Shown: positions 9,874-19,647 of the stretch, in pieces
Layout: the number at the start of each line of letters is the position of its first letter
How positions within the stretch are numbered: position 1 is the first letter of the stretch
From: Auricularia sp. M13
Lineage: Eukaryota; Basidiomycota; Agaricomycetes; Auriculariales; Auriculariaceae
Length of the DNA stretch: 64,000 nucleotides
NCBI GenBank assembly: GCA_037042915.1
Contig: CM073199.1
Location: 62,001 to 126,000, forward strand
Direction of reading: 5' to 3'
Program-made: the position numbers and the translations under genes
Notes under the pieces: model-generated
What the model was told of the DNA's origin: nothing
What the model saw: only the letters and a program-made list of their open reading frames with translations
Databases searched by the model: none

Positions 9874-10746
9874 CTACGAATGGGCCTGGAATACTGAATG
9901 AAGCACCGACTGCCCAGCAGTCCACTTATCCGCGTCAAAAGCGGCCTCGGCGTCGAACACAAAGTGCTCAGCGTCAGCCGGCGCGTCCAGCACCCAAACG
10001 CGCTCCTCGTCGCGGGTGCGCACAAAGTCGTTGAGCGCGCGCCAAGTGCCCTCCCTGAACTCCTCGTCGCGCGGTAGCCGCACAAGTACACGCTCCAGCG
10101 AGGGACAGGCCAGCAAGAACGGCAGAACGTCCACAACGAGGAACAGCACGGTCCAGAAGTCAAGCGAGGGCTCGAGGATGACGTGCGTGAGCATGGTAGG
10201 ATCCGGGCGCGGGACGCCTACGGGCCAGACGGGGCAATACAGATTAAGAACGAGGTGTAGGTGCGTGACGCCGCGCGTCGTTGGCCCGCCAATTTGCCGT
10301 ATGATGCCTTTGACGGTCAAGAAGTCGTCAGAGAGGATGAGCGTCGCATGGTGTGGCGTAAAAGCGCCATCACTGAGATGGTGAAGTATGAAATGGTCCA
10401 GTTCCCTGCCGGAAAAGTGTTCGACGGCGCTGAATGCGTTCGCTAAGCCGCTATAATCGCGGAGAGGGTGACGTTCGCCGCGGTCAATCCGAATCCGACA
10501 CACCAGTCTCCTGGTCAGAGCAAAGTGCCCACCGTCCATGGCCGCATCCAATTTGTGGATATTGGCGTTGGTCAGAACGACCGTCTCGTATAAGATCGGT
10601 TTAACGACAGTCCAGACGAGGCGCGAGGTCGTCGCGAGCACAGAGAGCCAGTGTTTATCGCGCGTAGCAGAGGTCCACGCAGACTCAGCAAAGATGATAA
10701 TGCACAGCTCTGCCGGCAATCGCGCAGTCTTCTCGGTCGCAGACAT
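9874..10746 (-). CDS. F-box-like protein, single exon
   Basis: 290 residues from the first in-frame ATG at 10746. The F-box-like core is at residues about 10-50 (RLPAELCIIIFAESAW ... LATTSRLV). The family phrases AFSAVEHFSG, VTHLHLVLNLYC and DVLPFLLACPSLERVLVRLP follow in order, and the end has RVWVLDAP and DADKWTAGQSV. It is intact and about the length of its relatives. It is the most diverged of the left cluster: it lacks the GWNP motif before PFFL. Family role by homology: SCF substrate receptor. Substrate unknown. Confidence 0.85.
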   Translation of the reverse strand: MSATEKTARLPAELCIIIFAESAWTSATRDKHWLSVLATTSRLVWTVVKPILYETVVLTNANIHKLDAAMDGGHFALTRRLVCRIRIDRGERHPLRDYSGLANAFSAVEHFSGRELDHFILHHLSDGAFTPHHATLILSDDFLTVKGIIRQIGGPTTRGVTHLHLVLNLYCPVWPVGVPRPDPTMLTHVILEPSLDFWTVLFLVVDVLPFLLACPSLERVLVRLPRDEEFREGTWRALNDFVRTRDEERVWVLDAPADAEHFVFDAEAAFDADKWTAGQSVLHSVFQAHS

Positions 10747-10962
10747 TGCGCGTGTGGTGGTAGGGGACAACGAGGGCACAAACAACGGTCAACAAAGCAC
10801 GCGGCCTCAGGCCTCAGGCCGCATGCGAGTGTGATGAGTACCGGTTCTGCGCGCTTTAAGTAGTCTTCGGCCTCTGCTACTACATCTGGGTGGTTCAATG
10901 GTCAAAGTTCTGCGCTCAGTCGTTCCGTGGAGCGCATCTCTAATATGTAATGCCGTTGCCTC

Positions 10963-11870
10963 TAGGCTCGTAACCAGCCGCTACTTTCAAACTCCGACAG
11001 ATGTCTTCGTCAAGTAGCGGCTGGTACGCTCCGTCGGGGTTTTGGCTGGATCTTTTTCGCAGATAGGCGTGTGAAAAAAGACTTAGCAGAATCCGCCTCC
11101 CCCCACCGCTCAAAAAAACGTCTCCCAGACTCATAAGCAAAAATCGATATTCTCGAATTCTGAAGCAAATGAGAATACAAATTTTTGGACTTCTGGAAAA
11201 TACCCTGTAATTACTGGAAGCCTCTAGGTAGCCTCTGAACCGCTTACGACGGGTCTAATGTACTTCAGGACCATATTGCAACGTTGTGTGGTGCTATTAC
11301 ATCCGTTTGCGAGCTTCAATCTCTGTCGGTGTTGACAGACACCACGACAGGGTCGTTTTCTCGCGATAGCAAGGGTCTGGAGGGAATTCCTAAGTACCAT
11401 ATACCTCAGCATACCTCATATCATGCATGCTGCGCATGTACAAGCTTGAAAAGGCTCGGGGGAACTCGAGGATGGACGAGGTCATGTCACCGGGGTGGGG
11501 ACCCGCATGAATTCCCGAGACCCTCAGAGGCTGTGAACCTCCAAATTGCAGTGCAGAGATGTTTAAGGACCATAATTCGCTTATCAAAACTGTTGAAAAA
11601 GGTTTGGGATGTCGGCATTAATTACTGGGTATTTTCCTGAGGTCCAAAAATTCGTATTCTCATTCGCTTTAGAATCCAATAATATCGATTTTTGGTTACC
11701 GGTCTGAGAGGCATTTTTTGAGTGGTGGGGGGAGGCGGATTCTGCTAAGTCTTTTTTCACACGCCTATCTGCGAAAAAGATCCAGCCAAAACCCCGACGG
11801 ATCCTCCCAGACGTTCGTTGCCGAACGGAGTTTCCAACTCCGACGCAACGAACGTCTGGTTACGAGACTA
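10963..11870. mobile_element. Mutator-like non-autonomous element with hairpin ends
   Basis: 908 bp. A 9-bp target duplication CGTTGCCTC lies at 10954-10962 and 11871-11879; 9 bp is the usual Mutator-superfamily length. Long inverted repeats run from 10963 to about 11217 and from about 11620 to 11870. They include roughly 78 bp that read alike around 11031-11108 and its mirror near 11722-11799. Each end begins TAG(G/T)CTCGTAACCAG and then holds a perfect hairpin: 13-bp arms at 10974-10986 / 11012-11024, and 14-bp arms at 11807-11820 / 11846-11859. The two hairpins have different arm sequences. The middle of about 400 bp has no credible gene. Confidence 0.85.
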
Positions 11871-12161
11871 CGTTGCCTCGCCGCGCAAACGAGCACGCGC
11901 TGTATGTCAACGTATGTTCACCTCTCGTGTCTGGAATATTTACTGTAGCTTGGAGGCAGTCGCACTGTTCATAGATCCAGAGCGCAAAATGGCGCGGAGG
12001 TGCGGTGCCAATATGTGAATGAAGTTAGAAGGCTTGCCTGAACGGCCAACTTGAAGCTTTTGACTGTTTCGCACAGATTGCGGCACACAACGACCAGGAC
12101 ACGGCCGAAGGCACGTTCTGGCTGCAACAGCCAACATACAAGTAGATGGGCGCGGGAACAA

Positions 12162-13019
12162 TCAGTCAGTGTCGGTGTAAACCGGCCGGCCAGCCGTCCA
12201 CTGCTCCGTATCGAACGCATTGCCGGGCGCAAATATTGTCTGAGTTCGAGTATTATCACCATCAAGTATCCACAGCCTGCGCTCGCGGTGTTCTTTGGCG
12301 TACAGTGCGAGCTCGGCATAGACGTCAGCCTCCGCTGGATGGATCGTAGCGCAGATCAACAGCCGCTGTATATTTGCGCCGGACAGGAAGAACGGGACGA
12401 CGGCCCCGGACAAGTTCTCGGCATGCCAGCCGATTGTGCGCGATTCGAGGACGACGTACTGCAGGCGGAGAGATGGAGAGAGCGTCCAGAGGCGAAGGTC
12501 GTCCGGCAGGCCGTCGTGTGAGTTGATCGCAAGGCGCAGGTGCGTGATTCCGCATAGTGCAGGGGATACGAAGGAGTACTCGGAGAACATGATCCAGTCG
12601 GAAAACAAGGGACTCTCGCGGAGCGTGAGCCGCACCGGCCGGAAGGCGGGCGGTGTGTTTTCTAGGAACGCAAGGTCTGCCGCGAAGTGCACGACGTTCG
12701 GAAATAACGCCGCGAGCTCATTATGCTCCGAATTATCGCAGGATTTGTCGATCCAGAGGTAGCGCGTTAGTTCAAAGCAGCCCGTAGGTGCCAAAGCGAG
12801 GACGCGGCGGAAGGAGAATGTCGAAAGGCGCCCCGTCTTTGTGATGCAGACCGTACGGTATAATATCGCGCGCACAATGGAATGTGTATGCCGGCAGGTC
12901 GTCGCAAGCGCACAGAGCCAAGGCTTATCGCTCTTGGACGCGTCCCAAGCTGCGATGGACAATATTTCGTTGCACAGTTCAACTGGTAGATTTTCGAAGC
13001 AGGGATGTTCCAGCGCCAT
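12162..13019 (-). CDS. F-box-like protein, single exon
   Basis: 285 residues from ATG 13019. The F-box-like core is ENLPVELCNEILSIAAWDAS. Family landmarks follow: LATTCRHTHSIVRAILYRTV, LFPNVVHFA, GITHLRLAINSHD, LQYVVLESRTIGW and AVVPFFLSGANIQRLLICAT, ending in FDTEQWTAGRPVYTD. It is open throughout and is the closest relative of the relic at 15437-15925, sharing SHDGLP and the NLSGA phrase. Role inferred from the family only. Confidence 0.87.
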   Translation of the reverse strand: MALEHPCFENLPVELCNEILSIAAWDASKSDKPWLCALATTCRHTHSIVRAILYRTVCITKTGRLSTFSFRRVLALAPTGCFELTRYLWIDKSCDNSEHNELAALFPNVVHFAADLAFLENTPPAFRPVRLTLRESPLFSDWIMFSEYSFVSPALCGITHLRLAINSHDGLPDDLRLWTLSPSLRLQYVVLESRTIGWHAENLSGAVVPFFLSGANIQRLLICATIHPAEADVYAELALYAKEHRERRLWILDGDNTRTQTIFAPGNAFDTEQWTAGRPVYTDTD

Positions 13020-13525
13020 TAAGCTCGGTATCGTCGTAAATGTTCTTGCTGTTTTAAACAACCGCCTTACCTCGTTGAGCAGACGGGCGAACGGTGGGGT
13101 CAAGTAAGAAGCTAAGGCGAGAGCGGAGACTCAATATCATGATGCCAAGCCCGTCGTCGGAAGACAAACATCTCGGCAGCATGTAGCTCAAAAATATTCC
13201 CGCATTCCCTTTGTGAACGGCGGAATTTCCACACGATCATGTCTCGAATATCACTTAATGGGGAGTACTAATCAGCATTGATTAGAAGCACTTCATTTAA
13301 AATCAATCCCATTGCCCTTTGGGCCTTGGGAACTCATAACAGCGTGCTGCGCGCCCTGCAGAGTTCGATTGATACGCTCAGAATATCCCAATACATGATC
13401 AGCGCCCATATAGTGCTTGAAGGTACAGCGATTGGTAAAGGAGAACGGCGGGCATTCCAAAAACAAGGATGATAAATAACCCATGGTGAACCAGCATGAC
13501 TTGATCGACCAGAGAAACTGCTAGC
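13020..13525. other. Intergenic, no feature seen
   Basis: Upstream of the F-box gene at 12162-13019 and ending at the hAT-like element. I see no gene, repeat or clear promoter. Confidence 0.4.
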
Positions 13526-14164
13526 TAGGGATGTAAGCCGTACCCGTCCAAACCGTGTAGACGGGACGGACGGGACGGGCTGGAACCCGTCCCGTCCATG
13601 CCATTGGACAGCCGAGACGGAGACGGGTAACGGGACGGGTGGAACCCGTCCAGCCCGTCTCGCTGACGGCGTAGACGGCCGTCAGACGGGTTGACGGGTT
13701 GTTAGGTATCAATACACTCCTTCGACGATGTGAAACCTTCTTTGAGAGTTCACATAGACTAAGGACTGCATTGACGGTATCCAATAGACGAACAGGCGCC
13801 CGACGGCAAGAAGTAGTCGTCGTCGTCGATGCGCTGGGATGCAGGTCGGGACCTGTTGCAGTCCAATCGTCCTCCGTGAGTGACCATTTCCTGTCGCATA
13901 GAATCTCTGACTAACCTATGACTTTCTGGAACGGTTTCAAGGCCCCATTGCTCACACCTGAACTATGGGAAGGCCTTGCATCCGCATCAGCAACAGTTGC
14001 CGACCCGTCCCCGTGCGAACCCGTCTGACGGCCGTCGACGAGCCCGTCCCGTCCCGTCTACGCGCTACGCTGCGCATGAGACGGCCGTCAGAAGGACGGG
14101 CCGTACCCGTCTCCGCCCGTCGCGAGACGGCCGTCACCCGTCGACGGGACGGCTTACATCCCTA
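13526..14164. mobile_element. hAT-like element with GACGGG-rich ends
   Basis: 639 bp. The ends are TAGGGATGTAAGCCGT ... ACGGCTTACATCCCTA, flanked by the 8-bp duplication CTGCTAGC at 13518-13525 and 14165-14172. That combination indicates the hAT superfamily. About a dozen GACGGG/CCCGTC words and several AGACGGCCGTC palindromes crowd the outer 180 bp on each side; such subterminal repeats are usual transposase-binding sites in hAT elements. The interior has no transposase frame. It is unrelated in sequence to the MITEs at 7226 and 9114. Confidence 0.9.
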
Positions 14165-14167
14165 CTG

Positions 14168-15007
14168 CTAGCCCATGTAAACGGGCCGTCCCATCATCCA
14201 CTGCTCATCGGAGAAGGTGACTCCCGGCCGGAACACCGCGCTCATTCCTCCATCCGTGGCCGGCGCGTCGACAACCCAAAGCCGGTCGTCCCGGTGCGCG
14301 CGCGCATGCATGGTCAGCGCAGCATGAAGCAGCCGCAGATCCGCGGCATCCGGCGCCGCGCAGATGACGACGCGTTCAATGTGCGTGCCCGACAGAAAGA
14401 AGGGGATGACGGAGTGAAAGAGCAGGGGGTGGTTCCAGCGGGGCGCCGCGGACTCGAGCACGACGTGCTGCAGGCCCAGCGCAGGGTGCATAACGCGTCC
14501 TGGTGGCAGCCTGTACTCGGTCGAGCCTACCCGTAGGCGCAAGTGCGTGAGGCTCGGAATGTCGAGGAGCCGCATGAGGACGTCGAGCGAGTGGGCCCGG
14601 GCCAGCGGCCGCACGGTGACTCGTGCCGGCCGCAGCTCATAGCCTGAGCTGAGCAGGCTGCAATGAAAATCGCCCACAAAGTCCTGCACGTTGCAGAATG
14701 CATTGCCAATGCCCGACGCGTATTTATATCCGACCCGCTCGGGCAAATCGTACCAGAGGCGTTGCGTGCGCGCAAAGTGGCCGGTCGGGATGGTGGCGAT
14801 GACGTTCCCCAGATTGGCAACTGTGATGCAGACCGTGTCGTATAGCGCGGGCCGCACAATGGAAAGAGTCCTCCGCGATGCGACAGCGAGCGCGCTCAGT
14901 ACCGGTTTGTCGCTCTCGGCTAAGGCCCAGACGAGATAGGTCAGAATCTCGTCGCCGAGCTCCACACTGGCAGGCAGCCTGGCAAAGCAGCGCATTTCGA
15001 TCGTCAT
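14168..15007 (-). CDS. F-box-like protein, single exon, stop codon at a transposon target
   Basis: 279 residues from ATG 15007. The F-box-like core near residue 10 is slightly degenerate (RLPASVELGDEILTYLVWAL). Further landmarks are AVASRRTLSIVRPALYDTV, PSLTHLRLRVG, LQHVVLESAAPRWNHP and SVIPFFLSGTHIERVVICA, ending in FSDEQWMMGRPVYMG. The TAG stop (14168-14170) lies inside the 8-bp target duplication of the hAT-like element, so the coding sequence is unchanged but its 3' UTR is now transposon. Function by family only. Confidence 0.85.
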   Translation of the reverse strand: MTIEMRCFARLPASVELGDEILTYLVWALAESDKPVLSALAVASRRTLSIVRPALYDTVCITVANLGNVIATIPTGHFARTQRLWYDLPERVGYKYASGIGNAFCNVQDFVGDFHCSLLSSGYELRPARVTVRPLARAHSLDVLMRLLDIPSLTHLRLRVGSTEYRLPPGRVMHPALGLQHVVLESAAPRWNHPLLFHSVIPFFLSGTHIERVVICAAPDAADLRLLHAALTMHARAHRDDRLWVVDAPATDGGMSAVFRPGVTFSDEQWMMGRPVYMG

Positions 15008-15436
15008 GGCGCGCAAGTCGCAGACCGGCCGTATGGTAAAACACAATTATGGCAGTGTGCTTCCTCGTCTGCGATGTCAAACTGTGACGTGAGGGAAGGA
15101 AGGTAAGCAGCGGAGTGCCGGAGCTTGAACCGTTTGTGAGCGAATAACTACCGACACTTCATCCGAGCAATATGATTATTGACGTTATGCTGCAAGGTGG
15201 AACCCTTTCAATCGTTGAGAGGCCCGCAGTTGGAGCGTCCTGATGTATAAAGGATATGCGAGAGCATGGAGACTGCGGATCCGTGGCAACAGCTGTCCCA
15301 CATTCCATTCCTCATCGTCAAACGCGACGATAGGCATAAATAAGAATTTCTTATCCTTCAGTCCTGGCCCTTAGTTGAGCACAGGGCCGTCGCTCAAGAT
15401 GCTCTGTGGTATACACAATAGGTATGCCCGAATCCA

Positions 15437-15925
15437 TCAGTCAAAGTCAGTGTAAATCGATCGGCCGGTCATCCACTGCTCCGCGTCGAAGGTATCGCCA
15501 TGCGGAAACATGACATGTTCTGGGTCCGAGTATCATTCTGCTCATTAAGAACCCACAGCCTACTCTCGCGCTGTTCTTCGGCGTACAGCGCGAGCGCGGC
15601 ATAAACGCCAAAGGCCTCCGGATGGCTCGTAGGGCAGATCAACAGCCACTGTACGTGTGCGCCTTATAGGAAGAACGATACAAGGGCCCCGGACAGGTTT
15701 CCGACATGCAAGCCAACTGTGCGAGACTTCAGAACGACGTACTGCAGGCGGAGCGCTGAGGAGAGCGTAGCGAGATGCAGGTCACCCGGAAGGCCGTCGT
15801 GCGAGTCGACTGCTGATACTGCACAGCGCCGGTGACACGGAGAACCCGGAAGGTAGGACGCGCCAATCGAAGCGATCGCCCGGATTTCTTCGCAGAGCTC
15901 CACGCAGAATACGACTTTACGATAG
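15437..15925 (-). pseudogene. F-box-like relic with central deletion
   Basis: The N-terminal phrase VELCEEIRAIASIGAS runs almost directly into the second-half phrases SHDGLPGDLHL, LQYVVLKSRTVG and NLSGALVSFFL, so roughly 100 residues of the middle are missing. A stop follows PFFL. The C-terminal remnant continues out of frame to a terminal IYTDFD and stop at 15437. It is closest to the gene at 12162-13019. Confidence 0.75.
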
Positions 15926-16364
15926 ACAATGTGCTGGACGGATCGGTGGCAGTCAGATCATAGATGTACAGCGACGGCAGACCTCTCAGCGGACAATGAA
16001 CTCCGTGCGTGCGAATACCTGCCGATCGCGAAATCGATCAGGCGCGTGTCGAGCAGCCAACGCTGAACACGCCCGTTCAGCCGTACTGTCTCGATACATC
16101 ATGCACAGTATAATACGCTCGCACACGACCAAGGAAGGAAGAAATCCGTCCAATTCAGAGCATCCCAACCATCATGATGAGCAGCGTCGAACCCTCGCAT
16201 CGAACCAGACGGCAAAGCGCGACAAGAACGTGACTGTTTCAGTAGAAGCAGCGAATCCCAGCAGTAAAGTAGCATCAACATAAACCCTATCTTACTAGCC
16301 CATCCCAGTCAAAGCACAGAGCACAGATATAGTACAGCACGAATCGGAAAGCAACATAGCAGCG
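15926..16364. other. Intergenic, no feature seen
   Basis: Between the F-box relic and the membrane-protein gene. No gene or repeat recognised; part may be 3' UTR of the membrane-protein gene. Confidence 0.35.
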
Positions 16365-17361
16365 TTATGGAGGCGCGTGAGAGTAGGCTGGAGGCAGGTC
16401 CATAGGCAGCGGCGCGGGCGGCAGATGCATGGTAGGCGACGGCGGCATGTGCGCTGCTGCTGGAGGCGACGGCAAATGCGATACTGGAGACGGCGGCAAG
16501 CGCGTTGTTACAGGCGACGCTACTGGCGCCGATGGCAAGTGCGCCACCGGCGGCGCCGTAATGGGACTCGGCGGCAGCGGGACCTCGCTGGGGGTCCGAG
16601 CAGTATCATGCAGATGATATCCCGGCGCGACATGATGCGGGTGCCGAGCATGGTAGTCCGGCGCGGGCGCCTCCTCGAGCTGCCGCTCGCCGTCGGGCGC
16701 GCGCGGGCGGTATGCCGGCAGCTCGAGCGTGGCGACGTCTTCCGGGTCGCGCTGGTGTATGCGCGCCTGGCGCACGCGCATCCTCTATCGCGGGCGGGTC
16801 AGCATCCAGGCAAAAGCAAAAAGAGGAGCGGACCTTTGGCAAGCAGCAGCAGCATGTGCAGCAGGCAGCGACGGCGAGGAAGACGAGGCCAAACGCGACG
16901 CCGAGCACGATGCCCCATATCTTCGCCCAGCCGTTGGTCGGGTCGCGTCGGCGCTGCAGAGCCAGATGCGTGCGCATTTGGGGCTTGCATTGCGTGAACC
17001 ATATTGCTGCTGTATATCAGCTCGAGCGTGAAATTTGACTGCAACGGCGACGCACGTTCTCCAGCGCGCGCAGAGGGCGGGAAGGCCGAGCGCTCGTTAT
17101 CAAAGCTGCCGTCGAGTGGTGTGCACGGCGCCTGGCCCAGGTGTTGAAGCCCATTCTGGCGCGTCACAAGTCGTGCGCCGGCGCCGTCTGTAATGTCCAC
17201 CGTCGCCGGGCCCAGCGTTGACAAAGCGAGAGGAATGGCGTGCTAATCGCGAAATTAAGTATGCCACGGCGTATGCACTCGAGCAGTACACCCACCTCTT
17301 GCGCGCGCGCAATGCCGAAGAGCACGAGCAGGACGAGGAAGCGCGCGCGAGGCGCGGCCAT
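16365..17361 (-). CDS. Single-pass membrane protein with signal peptide and PPxY tail (4 exons)
   Basis: Proposed exons are 17361-17296, 17242-17000, 16953-16834 and 16784-16365. All junctions are in phase and give about 282 residues. The N-terminus is a signal peptide (MAAPRARFLVLLVLFGIARA). An ectodomain of about 90 residues has one N-glycosylation site (NFT). A membrane span (GIVLGVAFGLVFLAV) is followed at once by a Cys cluster CCTCCCC, a likely palmitoylation zone. The cytoplasmic tail is basic and then Pro-rich, with repeated LPPSP/MPPSP units and a PPAY motif near the end. PPxY is the ligand of WW domains such as those of Rsp5-type ubiquitin ligases. The family is unknown to me; a surface sensor or ligase adaptor is only an inference. 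Intron 2 starts GTTCAC, a weak donor. Confidence 0.65.
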
Positions 17362-18027
17362 GGTCGACGCTTGGCGCCCGGGGCGAAGGCAAGAGGGACG
17401 CGCCGTTCAATCTCCGATCAACGCTCCTTGTGCCTGCTCCGTTATCAATGCGTGCGCCGATGCTCGGCTTGCAAACGGTCACGCCTGCTTACGTGCTGTC
17501 TGATTTTTTTGTGAGCTTCATACAAACTTCCTAATACCCGGCTATCCCTTCACAGCAAGAGATTTGAATGAATAATCCATAAACCTACTTTCCCTCAAGT
17601 CCGTTGGGACACATATTGTCTTACTGTACCGTATCGACCGTAGGTTCATTCCCACGGGGTCCGATAATATTTATCTAATCTTTGTGAGCCTCGATAAGAT
17701 ATCGCGGTCGATTCCGCACATCAAACCTTATTTTTCAGAGGTAGGCGTTACGCGTTACTGAACCTACGGCCGATACGGTACAGCAACTGCGATTTGATTT
17801 GCTCACACGGGAATATGCGCTGGTGTACGGATCACCTGCGAGGCGTCGTACCCTGATAATGGGCGAAAAGACATGGAACAATTGATTTTGAGTGAGTTGA
17901 CTACGGCGAGAGGCTAAAAAAAGCTTGCGTGTGGGAAGAACAAAGCGTACTGCTTCTTCGGTTCCCTCCGGGCGGTTGTTTCCGCTTCTTTCCCCAGTTG
18001 AGCTCCCTTGCAGCACTTGCTCTACAA
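17362..18027. other. Intergenic with a 25-bp inverted repeat
   Basis: Divergent promoter region between the membrane-protein gene and the gene at 18028. A CT-rich stretch at 17940-18020 precedes the latter's ATG. Apart from the inverted repeat at 17624-17783 nothing is seen. Confidence 0.4.
17624..17783. repeat. Inverted repeat, 25-bp arms
   Basis: Arms 17624-17648 and 17759-17783 read CTGTACCGTATCG(A/G)CCG... with one mismatch over 25 bp, enclosing 110 AT-rich bases. It may be a small foldback element; no target duplication is evident. Confidence 0.6.
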
Positions 18028-18445
18028 ATGTCGTCGCCCTCTACGCCCCCAGATCCGCTACACCCTTCGATACCACCCTCTATGCAATCCTCTCCTACTT
18101 TCGTTTCAGTGCACTATGACCATGGTTCGTGTGCGTTCCAGATAAAAATTTACGCTGTGATTAACACATGGTGCAGCCCATTCGCCTGATGGCTGTGTAT
18201 GCAATCCTTGCCCCTTCCATGTCCCCTACACGAATGGCGAGGTCGATTTGTTGCGGGATACGTTTGTACGACTCGAGGCACTGTTTATCAGTCTCCAGGA
18301 CAGGATGACTGCCATTGGAGTTGAAGCTTCCACCTCTGCCTCCTGGGAGCGTGCGTTGGTTGTGATTCATCTTCTCGCCACCGAAAACGATGTTATGCGC
18401 CGTATGCTGTTTGACTACACCAATGACATCTTACGCCGTATGTAG
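18028..18445 (+). CDS. Small hypothetical protein, 2 exons
   Basis: Exon 1 is 18028-18124 and exon 2 is 18177-18445, giving 121 residues. The 52-nt intron has a GTTCGT donor and a GATTAAC branch-like site before its AG. The N-terminus is Ser/Pro-rich. A short Cys cluster follows the splice (CVCNPCPFH), then a helical C-terminal half (LLRDTFVRLEALFISLQDRM ... AENDVMRRM-type). A pyrimidine-rich stretch precedes the ATG as in many basidiomycete promoters. I do not recognise a family. Expression is not shown. Confidence 0.5.
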
Positions 18446-18687
18446 TGTGGGTTGTCACTTGCGATTATGATCAAAACCGTGTTGCGTAGTATGTAGTTTG
18501 GTTTACCGCTGGTACACGCGATTCCAAAATATACGTCAATCCAAGACACCATCCATGCGAGGCAATCGAGACTCTTGCGGCTAAGCACACTCGAATGAAT
18601 GAGTATCTGTATTGATCGTGTTGCACATTAAGCATTCAGTGTCCTGGAGATTAAGGGAATGTAGCAGAACGAGCACACATGTATTGC

Positions 18688-18969
18688 TCATCCAATGATG
18701 CCAAAGTCTTCCTCCCCTTCATCATTAGAACCCAAGGACGAATAGATCTTATGCCAACAGTCGTAACATAAAGTTTTCTTTTTTACATCCGGCTGCAGTA
18801 TTAAGAGTCCACCCTTTAGCTGCATGCACAAATTCATGCAATCATGAGGCTCCATCGTATGACAGACGCTCCAAATGCAGTGGCGATGCATGCAGTCATG
18901 CTGCCTGATTGGTCTACAGTTGCTGTGTTGGCAGACAAAAATGATGCGGCGTGTCAGGCTGAAGCACAT
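18688..18969 (-). CDS. Cys/His-rich mini-protein A
   Basis: 93 residues, single exon, ATG 18969, about 80 nt downstream of a TATA box. It begins MCFSL and carries regularly spaced Cys/His: FVCQHSNC, HDCMHRHCIWSVCH, HDCMNLC and, near the end, LCYDCW, then an acidic tail. The layout (MC start, C-x-H, DC-x4-C, a later C cluster, a final C-x2-C) matches mini-protein B at 20069. It also resembles a class of short Cys-rich proteins I associate with Agaricomycetes that has no assigned function. Zinc binding is likely from the Cys/His pattern. The orientation is divergent from B. Confidence 0.55.
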   Translation of the reverse strand: MCFSLTRRIIFVCQHSNCRPIRQHDCMHRHCIWSVCHTMEPHDCMNLCMQLKGGLLILQPDVKKKTLCYDCWHKIYSSLGSNDEGEEDFGIIG

Positions 18970-19045
18970 GCTGGAGGACGATATTTGAAAATGGAGATAG
19001 AGTTTGACGGGTGTAAGGGTTTGGACTCAGCATGCAGCAAAACCG

Positions 19046-19056
19046 CTTATATATGT
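19046..19056 (-). promoter_or_regulatory. TATA box of mini-protein A
   Basis: The minus strand reads CATATATAAGC about 80 nt before the ATG at 18969. Confidence 0.5.
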
Positions 19057-19326
19057 TGGGCTGCAATGAGGTGAGTCATCGGCTGTGAGAATGTCGTAAT
19101 GGAGGTGCTGGATGCCATATAATATTCTAGACCTTTGGCTGGCCCGTCCATTTCTGATGAGTACTGGTACGCTGCACCTGGGGGGCTATGGACTTCCCAG
19201 TCACTCAGTCATCTGCAGACCCAATCAACAGAGAAAATCGACAACATCTATTCAATAAGGCCGGCAAGGGTATTTCGGTGTTGTGTGTTTAGCGGTTCTC
19301 ACAGTATCATGTCTGACAAGTCAGCA

Positions 19327-19647
19327 CCACAGGGGAAAATATGCGCAGCAGGCACATGGACGTAGCACAGTTTCAGATAGTGCCTCCTGAACTGGGCCGG
19401 ATGCATCAGGTACCATGGATCAGCGTGACTTGACTGCTGCGCAGCTGCATCAGACTTGACTCAATGATGTGTGGGACATGTGGAGTCATGCGCCACAGGG
19501 GCAAAATGTGCGCAGCAGGCCAGTTTCAGATAGTGCCTCCCGAACTGGGCCAGATGCGTCAGGTACCAGCCAGCGTGACTTGACTGCTGCGCAGCTGCAC
19601 CAGACCTGACTCGAATCTGATGACGTGTGGGACACGTGGGGTCATTG
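19327..19647. repeat. Tandem duplication of about 160 bp between the mini-genes
   Basis: Unit 1 (19327-19492) and unit 2 (19493-19647) share long blocks such as gcgcagcagg, gtttcagatagtgcctcc and cagcgtgacttgactgctgc. They differ by small indels. No coding signal. Confidence 0.85.

Noticed and set aside
10016-10834. Plus-strand open frames across the F-box gene at 9874-10746.
   Set aside because: They are antisense to a conserved frame with family motifs; high GC content creates them.
13526-14164. Repeated GACGGG units looked at first like a short-repeat array of CRISPR type.
   Set aside because: Spacing is irregular, units are 6-7 bp and partly inverted, and they lie inside the ends of an element with an 8-bp target duplication.
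16569-16590. The phrase EVPLPPSP occurs both in the copia pol linker (near 5515) and in the tail of the membrane protein, with a short stretch of identical DNA.
   Set aside because: Both are Pro-rich low-complexity segments; the identity is too short to argue for shared origin.
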